Positions 1 through 5,625 of a DNA stretch of 6,348 nt are shown one piece after another. Numbering within the stretch: the first letter of the stretch is position 1; each line of letters starts with the position of its first letter. A program made the translations under genes and the position numbers. The stretch comes from an uncultured Prevotellaceae bacterium (lineage in GTDB: Bacteria > Bacteroidota > Bacteroidia > Bacteroidales > Muribaculaceae). The notes below the pieces were generated by a model. The model saw only the letters and a program-made list of their open reading frames with translations, made no database searches and was not told where the DNA came from. The DNA is taken from assembly GCA_937892085.1 (NCBI GenBank), contig CALAVD010000348.1, forward strand, positions 1 through 6,348. The letters run 5' to 3'.

Positions 1-1170
1 TGAAGCGCTCGACTTCTCGAGCGTGTCGCGACGCATAATTTCAATAGTGCCGTTAGCGATGTCGCGAGCACCAAGAACGAGGCGAACAGGTACACCCTTG
101 AGTTCATAGTCGGCAAACTTGAAGCCGGGGCGCTTGTTGTCGGCATTGTCATACTTAACCGAGATTCCCATAGCGCGGAGATTTTCCACAATGGGGTTAA
201 CCTTGGCGTTAATCTCGTCGAGCTGCTCTTGGTTCTTGTAGATAGGAACTATTACTACCTGTATGGGCGCCAACTTAGGAGGCAGCACCAGACCGTTGTC
301 ATCGCTGTGAGTCATAATTAGCGCACCCATCAAGCGTGTTGACACACCCCATGAAGTGGCCCATACATATTCAAGCTTGTTCTCTTTGTTGACAAACTTC
401 ACGTCAAATGCCTTAGCAAAGTTCTGTCCCAAGAAGTGAGAGGTGCCCGACTGCAAAGCCTTGCCGTCCTGCATCATTGCCTCGATGGTGTAAGTTTCAA
501 GGGCACCGGCAAAACGTTCGTTAGGAGACTTGACACCTTTTATAACAGGCACTGCCATGAATTTCTCGGCAAAGTCGGCATAGACATTAATCATCTGAAT
601 AGTCTCAGCTTCGGCTTCCTCTCTTGTTGCATGAGCGGTGTGTCCCTCTTGCCACAAGAACTCGGCAGTGCGCAGGAACATGCGAGTGCGCATTTCCCAA
701 CGCATTACGTTTGCCCACTGGTTGATAAGTAAAGGAAGGTCGCGATAGGAGCTAATCCAGTTGCGATAAGTATTCCAGATGATGGTCTCACTTGTGGGAC
801 GAATGATGAGTTCTTCTTCAAGTCTTGCAGCGGGGTCAACAACCACGCCCGAGCCGTTTGGGTCATTCATGAGCCTGTGGTGTGTTACAACGGCACATTC
901 CTTAGCAAAGCCCTCCACATGTTCGGCCTCACGGCTTAGGAAGGATTTTGGTATGAGTAGAGGGAAATATGCGTTTTGAACACCTGTAGCTTTAAACATC
1001 TTGTCAAGCTCATGTTGCATCTTCTCCCAGATGGCATATCCGTAAGGTTTGATTACCATGCAACCTCTCACTGCCGACTGCTCGGCGAGGTCGGCTTTAA
1101 TCACGAGATCGTTATACCACTGCGAGTAGTTGACGCTTCTTTTTGTTAAGTCTTTAATTTCAATAGCCAT
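1..1170 (-). CDS. proS: Prolyl-tRNA synthetase, archaeal/eukaryote-like type, 3' end beyond window
   Basis: This class II aminoacyl-tRNA synthetase charges tRNA-Pro with proline in the cytoplasm. An open frame of 390 codons runs from ATG at 1170-1168 to the left edge without a stop, so the C-terminus is missing. Visible signatures in order: FPLLIPKSFLSREAEHVEGF region (residues 69-88, motif 1 area), RPTSE loop (124-128), motif 2 around RWEMRTRMFLRTAEF (157-171) followed by QEGHTAH, GTSHFLGQNF (242-251), motif 3 around MGALIMTHSDDNGLVLPP (281-298), and the start of the anticodon-binding domain with KRPGFKFADYELKG (346-359). The family is about 490 residues long, so roughly 100 are off the edge, including the C-terminal zinc-binding-like domain. 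There is no bacterial-type editing (INS) insertion between motifs 2 and 3, which marks the archaeal/eukaryote-like class usual in Bacteroidetes. The start is chosen because MAIEIKDLTKRSVNYSQWYNDL matches the usual N-terminus. No Shine-Dalgarno is seen; heptamer repeats lie directly upstream. Confidence 0.97.
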   Translation of the reverse strand, partial: MAIEIKDLTKRSVNYSQWYNDLVIKADLAEQSAVRGCMVIKPYGYAIWEKMQHELDKMFKATGVQNAYFPLLIPKSFLSREAEHVEGFAKECAVVTHHRLMNDPNGSGVVVDPAARLEEELIIRPTSETIIWNTYRNWISSYRDLPLLINQWANVMRWEMRTRMFLRTAEFLWQEGHTAHATREEAEAETIQMINVYADFAEKFMAVPVIKGVKSPNERFAGALETYTIEAMMQDGKALQSGTSHFLGQNFAKAFDVKFVNKENKLEYVWATSWGVSTRLMGALIMTHSDDNGLVLPPKLAPIQVVIVPIYKNQEQLDEINAKVNPIVENLRAMGISVKYDNADNKRPGFKFADYELKGVPVRLVLGARDIANGTIEIMRRDTLEKSSAS

Positions 1171-1282
1171 TTTCGTTTATCGTTATTCGTTTATCGTTTA
1201 TCGAGGTTAGTGGTAGGGTAAGTCATTGCGCATTATGCATTATGCATTGTGCATTTTCGGCTCTTCCCTGTCACCTCTAAAT
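1171..1282. repeat. Intergenic spacer made of degenerate 7-bp tandem repeats (upstream of proS)
   Basis: The spacer between the OmpA-like gene and proS is organised in seven-base units. From 1174 to 1201 there are four units of CGTTTAT (the second is CGTTATT). From 1230 to 1257 there are four units of GCATTAT, the last two degenerate (GCATTGT, GCATTTT). Units 1258-1278 read CGGCTCT, TCCCTGT and CACCTCT, a looser pyrimidine-rich family. The CGTTTAT and GCATTAT blocks are in the same seven-base phase (1174 and 1230 differ by 56). The middle (1202-1229) is G-rich on the plus strand and not clearly repeated. No TAnnTTTG promoter box and no hairpin followed by a T-run is visible here. On the transcribed strand the ATAAACG repeats end three bases before the proS start codon, so they would lie in its leader. 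Confidence 0.8.
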
Positions 1283-1903
1283 CTAATGTCGTTTATTCAA
1301 TAGGTTTCTCTTTGCATTGTCAAACATCACGTTGTCAGGGATGAGATATATAACAAGGCGTCGGTTCATTCTTCGGTTATTCATTGAGTTGTTCTCAAGG
1401 ATAGGAAACTTGTCACCGAACGAGAACGCCGAAATAAATCTCCCGCTTTTAGTGTTGATGGTGAACCAGTCGGCAATGCTGTGGATTCGCTTGTCGGTAA
1501 GCTCTTTGCAGTATTGAGGCGAGCCGGTGTTGTCGTGATACATTGCCAGTGCTGCATGATAGAACCCTGGAACTCTAAAGAACTGTGATATTTTGTAAAG
1601 AATATCATCGGCCTTCCGGCTAAGCTCTGTTGCATTTGCCTCAAAGAACAAATCGGCAGGGATGGTAATGGAGATTACTTCTCCGTTTCTCATTAAGTTG
1701 ACATTATAATCTTTTACAAGCTCATCAACCATCCTTGACTGATACTCTACAACTGAATTTCGCACTTTACTGTCTTTTATAACTGGCGAGTTGATAGCTT
1801 CTTCGAGGCTGTTATAGACAATGGCTTGCGCCATCACTGGGAGGCAACATGCCAAGGCAACTATTAGAACTAATAGTCTTGTGTTACAAAACAACTTATT
1901 CAT
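1283..1903 (-). CDS. Small secreted protein with C-terminal OmpA-like (peptidoglycan-binding) domain
   Basis: This is a 206-residue exported protein. The N-terminus (MNKLF, then a hydrophobic stretch to about residue 24 ending VMAQA) looks like a signal peptidase I signal, with cleavage near 26. Cys19/Cys20 are not preceded by a good lipobox, so a lipoprotein is unlikely. Residues ~75-190 resemble an OmpA/Pal-type domain: VISITIPADLFFEANATELS (77-95), HDNTGSPQYCKELTDKR (123-139), which parallels the usual TDNTG...LS..RA helix and keeps the Asp124 and Arg139 expected to contact diaminopimelate, and NNRRMNRRLVIYLIP (175-189), matching the closing N..NRRV.I strand. There is no room for a beta-barrel, so it is probably a periplasmic soluble protein. 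An in-frame ATG 33 bases upstream at 1936 would overlap rimM by 20 bases. I prefer 1903 because the signal peptide then starts normally and the gene lies 13 bases after the rimM stop. The exact function is unknown. Confidence 0.8.
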   Translation of the reverse strand: MNKLFCNTRLLVLIVALACCLPVMAQAIVYNSLEEAINSPVIKDSKVRNSVVEYQSRMVDELVKDYNVNLMRNGEVISITIPADLFFEANATELSRKADDILYKISQFFRVPGFYHAALAMYHDNTGSPQYCKELTDKRIHSIADWFTINTKSGRFISAFSFGDKFPILENNSMNNRRMNRRLVIYLIPDNVMFDNAKRNLLNKRH

Positions 1904-1916
1904 ATCGCTCTGGGTT

Positions 1917-2438
1917 TTATAAGTCAAGGAGTTCATCGGGGACCTCCATATTAATTTTTTTGTTAACTAAATCAAAATCAGTAATGAAATCTTCCACTGC
2001 AGGGATGAGTATCGATTTTTCGTCGGCGGTTTCGATGACAAACAGCACATTAGCAGTAGAGTCGTTAATCTCCACGATTGTTCCGGCATTGCCGTTAACA
2101 ATCGCAGTGAAGCCTATGAAGTAATCGAGTGGCACTTCGTCTTCATCCTCAAGGGTCTCGCCATAGTCGTTGCGTTTCACATATATGTCTTTGTTTACCA
2201 GCATTGCAGCATCTTGTTCGTTGTTGATGTCGTCGATGGTAAGAAGAAACGTCTCTTGCGATCTGCTCCTGAATTCCTTGATGAAGAAAGGCACAAAAAT
2301 TCCGTCGATGTCACACACAAGGCATGAGCAATTCCTCAAGATAGAAACAGGGGCGTTTATCGTTGCCGATATTTCCCCGTTAATGCCATGAGTCTTGTTG
2401 AACTTGCCTATGGCGATTATTTCATCGCGAGTTATCAT
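1917..2438 (-). CDS. rimM: Ribosome maturation factor RimM (16S rRNA processing)
   Basis: RimM binds ribosomal protein S19 and helps mature the head of the 30S subunit. The 173-residue product has the family's usual length and layout. The N-terminal RimM domain opens IAIGKFNKTHGINGEI (8-23), which holds the conserved G...HG..GE motif, and runs through FFIKEFRSRS and LLTIDDINNEQDAAMLVNKDIYV (65-87). The C-terminal PRC-barrel domain begins near PLDYFIGF (103-110) and ends with IPAVEDFITDF and KKINMEVPDELLDL, a typical RimM tail. The frame stays open upstream to an ATG at 2516, but the extra 26 residues are encoded by repeat-rich spacer DNA and have no counterpart in the family, so the start is placed at the ATG at 2438-2436. 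The gene runs straight into the OmpA-like gene, probably on the same transcript. Confidence 0.95.
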   Translation of the reverse strand: MITRDEIIAIGKFNKTHGINGEISATINAPVSILRNCSCLVCDIDGIFVPFFIKEFRSRSQETFLLTIDDINNEQDAAMLVNKDIYVKRNDYGETLEDEDEVPLDYFIGFTAIVNGNAGTIVEINDSTANVLFVIETADEKSILIPAVEDFITDFDLVNKKINMEVPDELLDL

Positions 2439-2576
2439 TGTGCCTTGCCGTATTTCGTTTATCGTTATTTGGCGGAAGGTGGAAGGTGGGAAGTGTAAGG
2501 TCGTTTCACGTCTCACGCGCCTAAGGCGCTTTCATTGACATTATGCATTCTTCCCTCTCGCCTCTTCCTTTAATTA
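2439..2576. repeat. Intergenic spacer made of degenerate 7-bp tandem repeats (upstream of rimM)
   Basis: This spacer separates the DUF4290 gene from rimM and again shows seven-base units. CGTTTAT and CGTTATT occupy 2456-2469. Two perfect GGAAGGT units and two degenerate ones (GGGAAGT, GTAAGGT) fill 2474-2501. CGTTTCA and CGTCTCA follow directly at 2502-2515. Around 2538-2551 are ACATTAT and GCATTCT, followed by pyrimidine-rich TCCCTCT and CGCCTCT to 2565. The order of blocks (CGTTTAT, G-rich, CATTAT, CTCTTCC-like) is the same as in the spacer upstream of proS, and TTTCGTTTATCGTTATT at 2453-2469 is identical to 1171-1187. Phase slips occur at 2470-2473 and near 2537. No TAnnTTTG box is visible, so rimM may be read from upstream. 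Confidence 0.78.
2517..2529. repeat. Short GC-rich palindrome in the DUF4290-rimM spacer
   Basis: GCGCCTAAGGCGC is a perfect inverted repeat with six-base arms around a single central base; as RNA it would need to open to roughly five-base-pair arms with a three-base loop. It lies 48 bases past the DUF4290 stop. It is not followed by a T-run on either strand, so an intrinsic terminator is not supported. It could be a weak RNA hairpin, a protein-binding site, or chance within the repeat spacer. Confidence 0.4.
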
Positions 2577-3170
2577 TTATTTTTTCTTTTTCTTCTTTGA
2601 CGTTGCTTGCTGTGCTGGTGCCACCTTGAATTGATGAAGTGAATGAGTAGCTGGGTCTATCTTTATCTGGCCTTTTGAGAAAAATTCCAGATCTTTAAAA
2701 ATCTTGGAATCATCGACATCCTCATTGCTGATTTGAGATATGAGTTTCTTCATGTGGTTAGCAATGAGCATCACAAGAGCCTCTTTCTCTTCGCCATCGG
2801 GGTAGTCGCAAGCACTTTGAATCATTTGGTCAACAATCTTGCCATAGTGACGCATTTTGATGCCTTCGAGCTTATATTCGATGGGTACGGGCTTAGTGTT
2901 AAGGTTCTCGGGCTTGATTGGCTCATAAGGATAGTCGATGTCAAGCGTGAAGTCGCTCATGATTGCCAAGTGGTCCCATAACTTGTGCTGATAATCGGTT
3001 TCCTGCTTGAGCTGTGGAAACAAGTTGCTCATAGTGTTGATGATAGAGTGAGCGCATTTGTTGCGTTCTTCACGGTCTTCGATAGTGCAACAGTAGTCCA
3101 CCATTTGCTGGATGTTTCGTCCATACTCTGGCAGAGCGAGTTTCTTGAGTTGTGAGTTATAAGTTAGCAT
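2577..3170 (-). CDS. DUF4290 domain-containing protein (conserved Bacteroidetes protein of unknown function)
   Basis: This 197-residue cytoplasmic protein has no signal peptide or membrane segment. I recognise the DUF4290 family from several near-invariant stretches: LPEYGRNIQ (13-21), TIEDREERNKCA (29-40), the HKLWDHLAIMSDF block (62-74), DIDYPYEPIKPE (77-88) and MRHYGKIVD (106-114). The family's biochemical role is unknown to me. It is largely helical in appearance and rich in charged residues. The C-terminus is a run of six lysines (TSKKKKKK), preceded by a low-complexity APAQQAT linker. The tail comes from an A-rich stretch on the coding strand, so its length may vary between strains. In relatives I recall this gene lying close to murA and rimM; here rimM follows after a 138-base repeat spacer with no murA. 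A -7 promoter box lies 24 bases upstream of the start. Confidence 0.88.
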   Translation of the reverse strand: MLTYNSQLKKLALPEYGRNIQQMVDYCCTIEDREERNKCAHSIINTMSNLFPQLKQETDYQHKLWDHLAIMSDFTLDIDYPYEPIKPENLNTKPVPIEYKLEGIKMRHYGKIVDQMIQSACDYPDGEEKEALVMLIANHMKKLISQISNEDVDDSKIFKDLEFFSKGQIKIDPATHSLHQFKVAPAQQATSKKKKKK

Positions 3171-3193
3171 ATTGTTAAATCAAAATTGGGCTG

Positions 3194-3201
3194 CAAAGTT
3201 A
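3194..3201 (-). promoter_or_regulatory. Putative Bacteroidetes -7 promoter box for the DUF4290 gene
   Basis: On the minus strand the sequence reads TAACTTTG, an exact match to the Bacteroidetes -7 consensus TAnnTTTG, 23 bases upstream of the DUF4290 ATG. No good TTTG -33 element lies 19-21 bases further upstream, so the call rests on the -7 box alone. It suggests the gene has its own promoter in the 55-base gap after tsaB. Confidence 0.5.
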
Positions 3202-3225
3202 CAAATAATTAGTGACATTTGAGCC

Positions 3226-3918
3226 TTAAAAAAGTTTTTTCTTGGCCACAGTGGCTTGAAAGTCTTTCAAGTAAAGTGGAGTAGAGTAGGCAACATCAAT
3301 GAAAACACTCTCTCTGAAAGCTTTTTCAGCCAGAGCCATCATATCTATGGCTACAGGTTTGATATCGGGCATGAATTGCACTTTAGGGTGCTTAATTATG
3401 TCTTGCGCTTTTTGAGCTCCGTTGCCTATCATCACGATGTGATGGTCGTCCAGAAAGTTGGAGAACGAGCTCTCGTCGAGAATCATCGGTTGAGGCTCAA
3501 GTAATGCGTCTAAAGCATTGTTATATAATGCAGTATATACTTCCATGCGACGGGCATCAATCATTGGTGCATAAAGCACATCATCGTCGAAAAACTCTCT
3601 GAACATTGCTGTTACGGTGAGCAGTTGCAGGGTGTTGACACCAATCAACGGGAGGTCAAGACCAAAAGCTAAACCTTTAGCCTCGGACAAACCAATGCGC
3701 AAACCTGTGTAAGAACCCGGCCCTATGCTTACAGCAATAGCATCGATGTTCAGCTCTTTGCGTTTTGCGGTGTTGAGCATATCTTCGATAAACTTGCTCA
3801 ATAGTGTGGCATGATTCATTCCGTCATAGTTCTCGTGGTGGTCAACTATTTGTCCCTCACTACTTAATGCTACCGAGCATACATTAGTTGATGTCTCTAT
3901 ATTGAGGATATTCGCCAT
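3226..3918 (-). CDS. tsaB: TsaB, t6A tRNA-modification complex dimerization subunit
   Basis: TsaB pairs with the catalytic subunit TsaD and, with TsaE, transfers threonylcarbamoyl to A37 of ANN-decoding tRNAs; it is itself non-catalytic. The 230-residue product has the expected ASKHA-type fold signatures: the N-terminal strand and turn ILNIETSTNVCSVALS (4-19), the conserved SIGPGSYTGLRIGLSEAKGL block (64-83), which forms the TsaD-facing core, and GVNTLQLL (93-100). The second half (PMIDARRMEVYTALY, around 118-132) and the ending STPLYLKDF match the family. Length is normal. The start ATG at 3918-3916 is the only sensible one, since the conserved N-terminal strand follows directly. It is divergent from the yicC-like gene and followed on the same strand by DUF4290 after 55 bases. 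tsaD and tsaE are not in this window. Confidence 0.95.
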   Translation of the reverse strand: MANILNIETSTNVCSVALSSEGQIVDHHENYDGMNHATLLSKFIEDMLNTAKRKELNIDAIAVSIGPGSYTGLRIGLSEAKGLAFGLDLPLIGVNTLQLLTVTAMFREFFDDDVLYAPMIDARRMEVYTALYNNALDALLEPQPMILDESSFSNFLDDHHIVMIGNGAQKAQDIIKHPKVQFMPDIKPVAIDMMALAEKAFRESVFIDVAYSTPLYLKDFQATVAKKKLF

Positions 3919-3937
3919 AATTTTTCAAAAGTTGCCA

Positions 3938-3945
3938 CAAAGTTA
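3938..3945 (-). promoter_or_regulatory. Putative -7 promoter box for tsaB
   Basis: The minus strand reads TAACTTTG, an exact TAnnTTTG match, 19 bases upstream of the tsaB ATG, which implies a very short leader. The nearest TTTG further upstream (3971-3974) is 25 bases away, longer than the usual 19-21 spacing, so the -33 element is not supported. The same octamer is used ahead of the DUF4290 gene. Confidence 0.5.
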
Positions 3946-4137
3946 CAAAAAAACGATGAGATTAGATTGACAAACGCTAAAAAACCATTTATAATATAGA
4001 ATCTATTTGTTTTGATTAATAAAAATTAAAACTATTGTATAAAACTCTATGAATTAAATATGGCTCATTTTTTTGTTTTATTTTTGATTGTTGATAAGTT
4101 ACAACGATGAAATGCGTGCAGAATAAGAAAAAATCAG

Positions 4138-4145
4138 TACTTTTG
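4138..4145 (+). promoter_or_regulatory. Putative -7 promoter box for the yicC-gmk-nadD cluster
   Basis: TACTTTTG matches the Bacteroidetes -7 consensus TAnnTTTG and lies 22 bases before the ATG at 4168, which would give a leader of about 15 bases. No clear TTTG -33 box is found 19-21 bases upstream. It is the only such box between the divergent genes on this strand and the likely start of the whole cluster, because later gaps are too short for separate promoters. Confidence 0.55.
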
Positions 4146-4167
4146 CATGAAAAACTAAAATATTACT

Positions 4168-5043
4168 ATGATACTATCGATGACAGGTTTCGGCAAAGCC
4201 ACAATTGTGGTGTGTAACAAAAAGATTACTGCCGAGATAAAATCACTGAACAGCAAGCAGATGGACATGACGGTTAAGCTGCCTCTGCTTTACCGAGAAC
4301 TTGAACTGGAGCTTCGCAACGCCGTTGCCATGGAGTTGGGAAGAGGCAAGGTGGATGTTTATGTCGCTTGTGAGTCGATTGACTCGGCTGGTGCCGCTCA
4401 GCTCAACACCGAGATGCTTCGTAGCTACAAGTCACAACTCGAAAACTTGTCGCAGCAATTAGGGCTGCCTGAGCCTAATGATTGGTATGCGACCTTGCTT
4501 CGAATGCCCGAGGTGTATAGACAAGACGTCAACGAGGAAGTGGCTCAAGAAGAGCTTGACGCGGTGCGTGAGGTGGTGCGACTGGCTCTGCAGGCGACTA
4601 CCGAATTCCGCACTCAGGAAGGTGCAAAGTTGTATCATTTCTTCAAAGAGAGAATTTCTGCAATCCAGCAGCTCCTCGGTGAAATAGCCCAATATGAAAC
4701 CGCTCGCACTGAGAAAATAAAATCTCATCTCATTGAGCAGCTCGAGCAACTGGAACAAGTTGATTACGACAAGAGCCGCCTCGAGCAGGAGCTCATATTC
4801 TATATCGAGAAACTCGATATTACTGAGGAGAAAACGCGTCTTCAAAACCATTTGAACTATTTCCTTGAGACTCTTGAGAACGCTGAGAGGCAAGGCAAGA
4901 AGTTGGGGTTCATAACCCAGGAGATGGGGCGTGAAATCAACACCACTGGTTCAAAGTCGAATAATGCTGAGATGCAAAAAATCGTTGTCGAGATGAAAGA
5001 CAATCTTGAACAAATCAAAGAACAGGTATTAAACGTTTTATAA
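4168..5043 (+). CDS. yicC: YicC/YloC family endoribonuclease
   Basis: Members of this family are single-strand-specific endoribonucleases implicated in small-RNA and mRNA turnover. The 291-residue product matches the usual length. It opens with the hallmark MILSMTGFGKA and has IKSLNSKQMD (24-33), corresponding to the conserved SLN.K/R.. motif of the N-terminal YicC domain (about 1-155). The middle (160-205) is glutamine- and glutamate-rich with likely coiled-coil character. The C-terminal DUF1732 domain carries RLEQELIFYIEKLDITEE (204-221), RLQNHLNYF (224-232), KKLGFITQEMGREINTTGS (244-262) and KSNNAEMQ (263-270), the most conserved part of the family. Its acidic residues are probable metal or catalytic ligands. 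There is no Shine-Dalgarno before the ATG, as is common in Bacteroidetes. gmk follows six bases after the stop, indicating cotranscription. The symbol is by family, not proven orthology. Confidence 0.93.
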   Translation: MILSMTGFGKATIVVCNKKITAEIKSLNSKQMDMTVKLPLLYRELELELRNAVAMELGRGKVDVYVACESIDSAGAAQLNTEMLRSYKSQLENLSQQLGLPEPNDWYATLLRMPEVYRQDVNEEVAQEELDAVREVVRLALQATTEFRTQEGAKLYHFFKERISAIQQLLGEIAQYETARTEKIKSHLIEQLEQLEQVDYDKSRLEQELIFYIEKLDITEEKTRLQNHLNYFLETLENAERQGKKLGFITQEMGREINTTGSKSNNAEMQKIVVEMKDNLEQIKEQVLNVL

Positions 5044-5049
5044 AACAAG

Positions 5050-5625
5050 ATGGGAAAAGGTAAATTGATAGTTATTTCAGCTCCATCGGGGACAGGAAAG
5101 TCAACCATAATAGGAGAATTGATGAAAGATGCCGAGCTGAAGCTTGAGTTTTCAATTTCGGCGACTACTCGTCCACCTCGTGGCACTGAGAAACATGGTG
5201 TAGAGTACTACTTCCTCACTCTTGATGACTTTAGGCAGCGCATTGCAAATGAGGAGTTTGCTGAGTATCACGAGGTGTATGAGGGACGTTACTACGGCAC
5301 TCTTAAAAGCGAGATAAGCCGCATTACCAGCAAGGGCAATAATGTGGTCCTTGACCTTGATGTGCTTGGCGGCATCGATGTGAAGAAAATTTATGGCAAG
5401 AAAGCTCTCTCGGTCTTCATCAAGCCACCCTCAGTAGAGACTTTGCGTCGGAGGTTGCTCTCTCGTAGCACCGACAGCTTAGAGGACATTAACAATCGTG
5501 TTGCCCGTGCCGAATATGAGTTGTCGTTTGCTGACCAATTTGACCGTTGTGTGGTAAACGACGTCCTGGAAGATGCCGTGGCTCAAGCTCGTGAGATTAT
5601 TACTGATTTTATTACTAAGAAATGA
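5050..5625 (+). CDS. gmk: Guanylate kinase
   Basis: Guanylate kinase phosphorylates GMP to GDP with ATP in purine nucleotide synthesis and salvage. The 191-residue product has every expected element: the P-loop APSGTGKST (11-19), the GMP-binding segment ATTRPPRGTEKHGVEYYFL (38-56) with Arg41 and Arg44 and the tyrosines, EFAEYHEVYEGRYYGT (69-84), the Walker B-like LDLDVLGG (101-108), and the lid RRRLLSRSTDSLEDINNR (133-150) followed by the AEYEL helix. Length is standard and no residue appears lost. DVLGG replaces the DVQGA seen in many proteobacteria; I regard that as normal Bacteroidetes variation. The start ATG is six bases after the yicC stop. The stop codon overlaps the nadD start as ATGA, so the two are likely translationally coupled. 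Confidence 0.97.
   Translation: MGKGKLIVISAPSGTGKSTIIGELMKDAELKLEFSISATTRPPRGTEKHGVEYYFLTLDDFRQRIANEEFAEYHEVYEGRYYGTLKSEISRITSKGNNVVLDLDVLGGIDVKKIYGKKALSVFIKPPSVETLRRRLLSRSTDSLEDINNRVARAEYELSFADQFDRCVVNDVLEDAVAQAREIITDFITKK

Larger units (their letters stand above)
3919..4167. promoter_or_regulatory. AT-rich divergent promoter region between tsaB and the yicC-gmk-nadD cluster
   Basis: These 249 bases hold no supported gene and are much richer in A and T than the flanking coding DNA. A -7 box for each direction lies close to its gene: 3938-3945 toward tsaB and 4138-4145 toward yicC. The middle, about 3960-4080, has poly-A and poly-T runs and resembles an upstream AT-rich promoter region. It lacks the seven-base repeats seen in the two other long spacers. 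The short inverted repeat GTTG...CAAC at 4090-4105 is too weak to call an operator. Confidence 0.65.

Noticed and set aside
436..979. Plus-strand open frames of 98 and 66 codons within 436-979
   Set aside because: They lie wholly antisense to proS, whose protein is strongly conserved through this stretch; their translations show no family signature.
1174..1257. CRISPR array
   Set aside because: The repeats are seven bases, directly adjacent, without unique spacers; no cas genes are present.
1381..1644. Minus-strand frame of 87 codons nested in the OmpA-like gene
   Set aside because: It is in a different frame within a gene that has a signal peptide and conserved domain motifs; composition looks like a frame shadow.
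2517..2529. GC palindrome as a rho-independent terminator after DUF4290
   Set aside because: The arms are short and no T-run follows on the transcribed strand.
4090..4105. GTTG...CAAC inverted repeat as an operator
   Set aside because: Arms of four bases are expected by chance and it does not overlap the proposed promoter box.
4060..4110. Small hydrophobic ORF (16 codons, begins MAHFFVLFLIV) ahead of the yicC-like gene
   Set aside because: It lies upstream of the proposed -7 box for this strand, in AT-rich DNA where phenylalanine and leucine codons are expected by chance; no start signal is seen.
4459..4893. Minus-strand frame of 144 codons opposite the yicC-like gene
   Set aside because: It is antisense to a conserved coding region and its translation is leucine/serine-rich without any recognisable motif.
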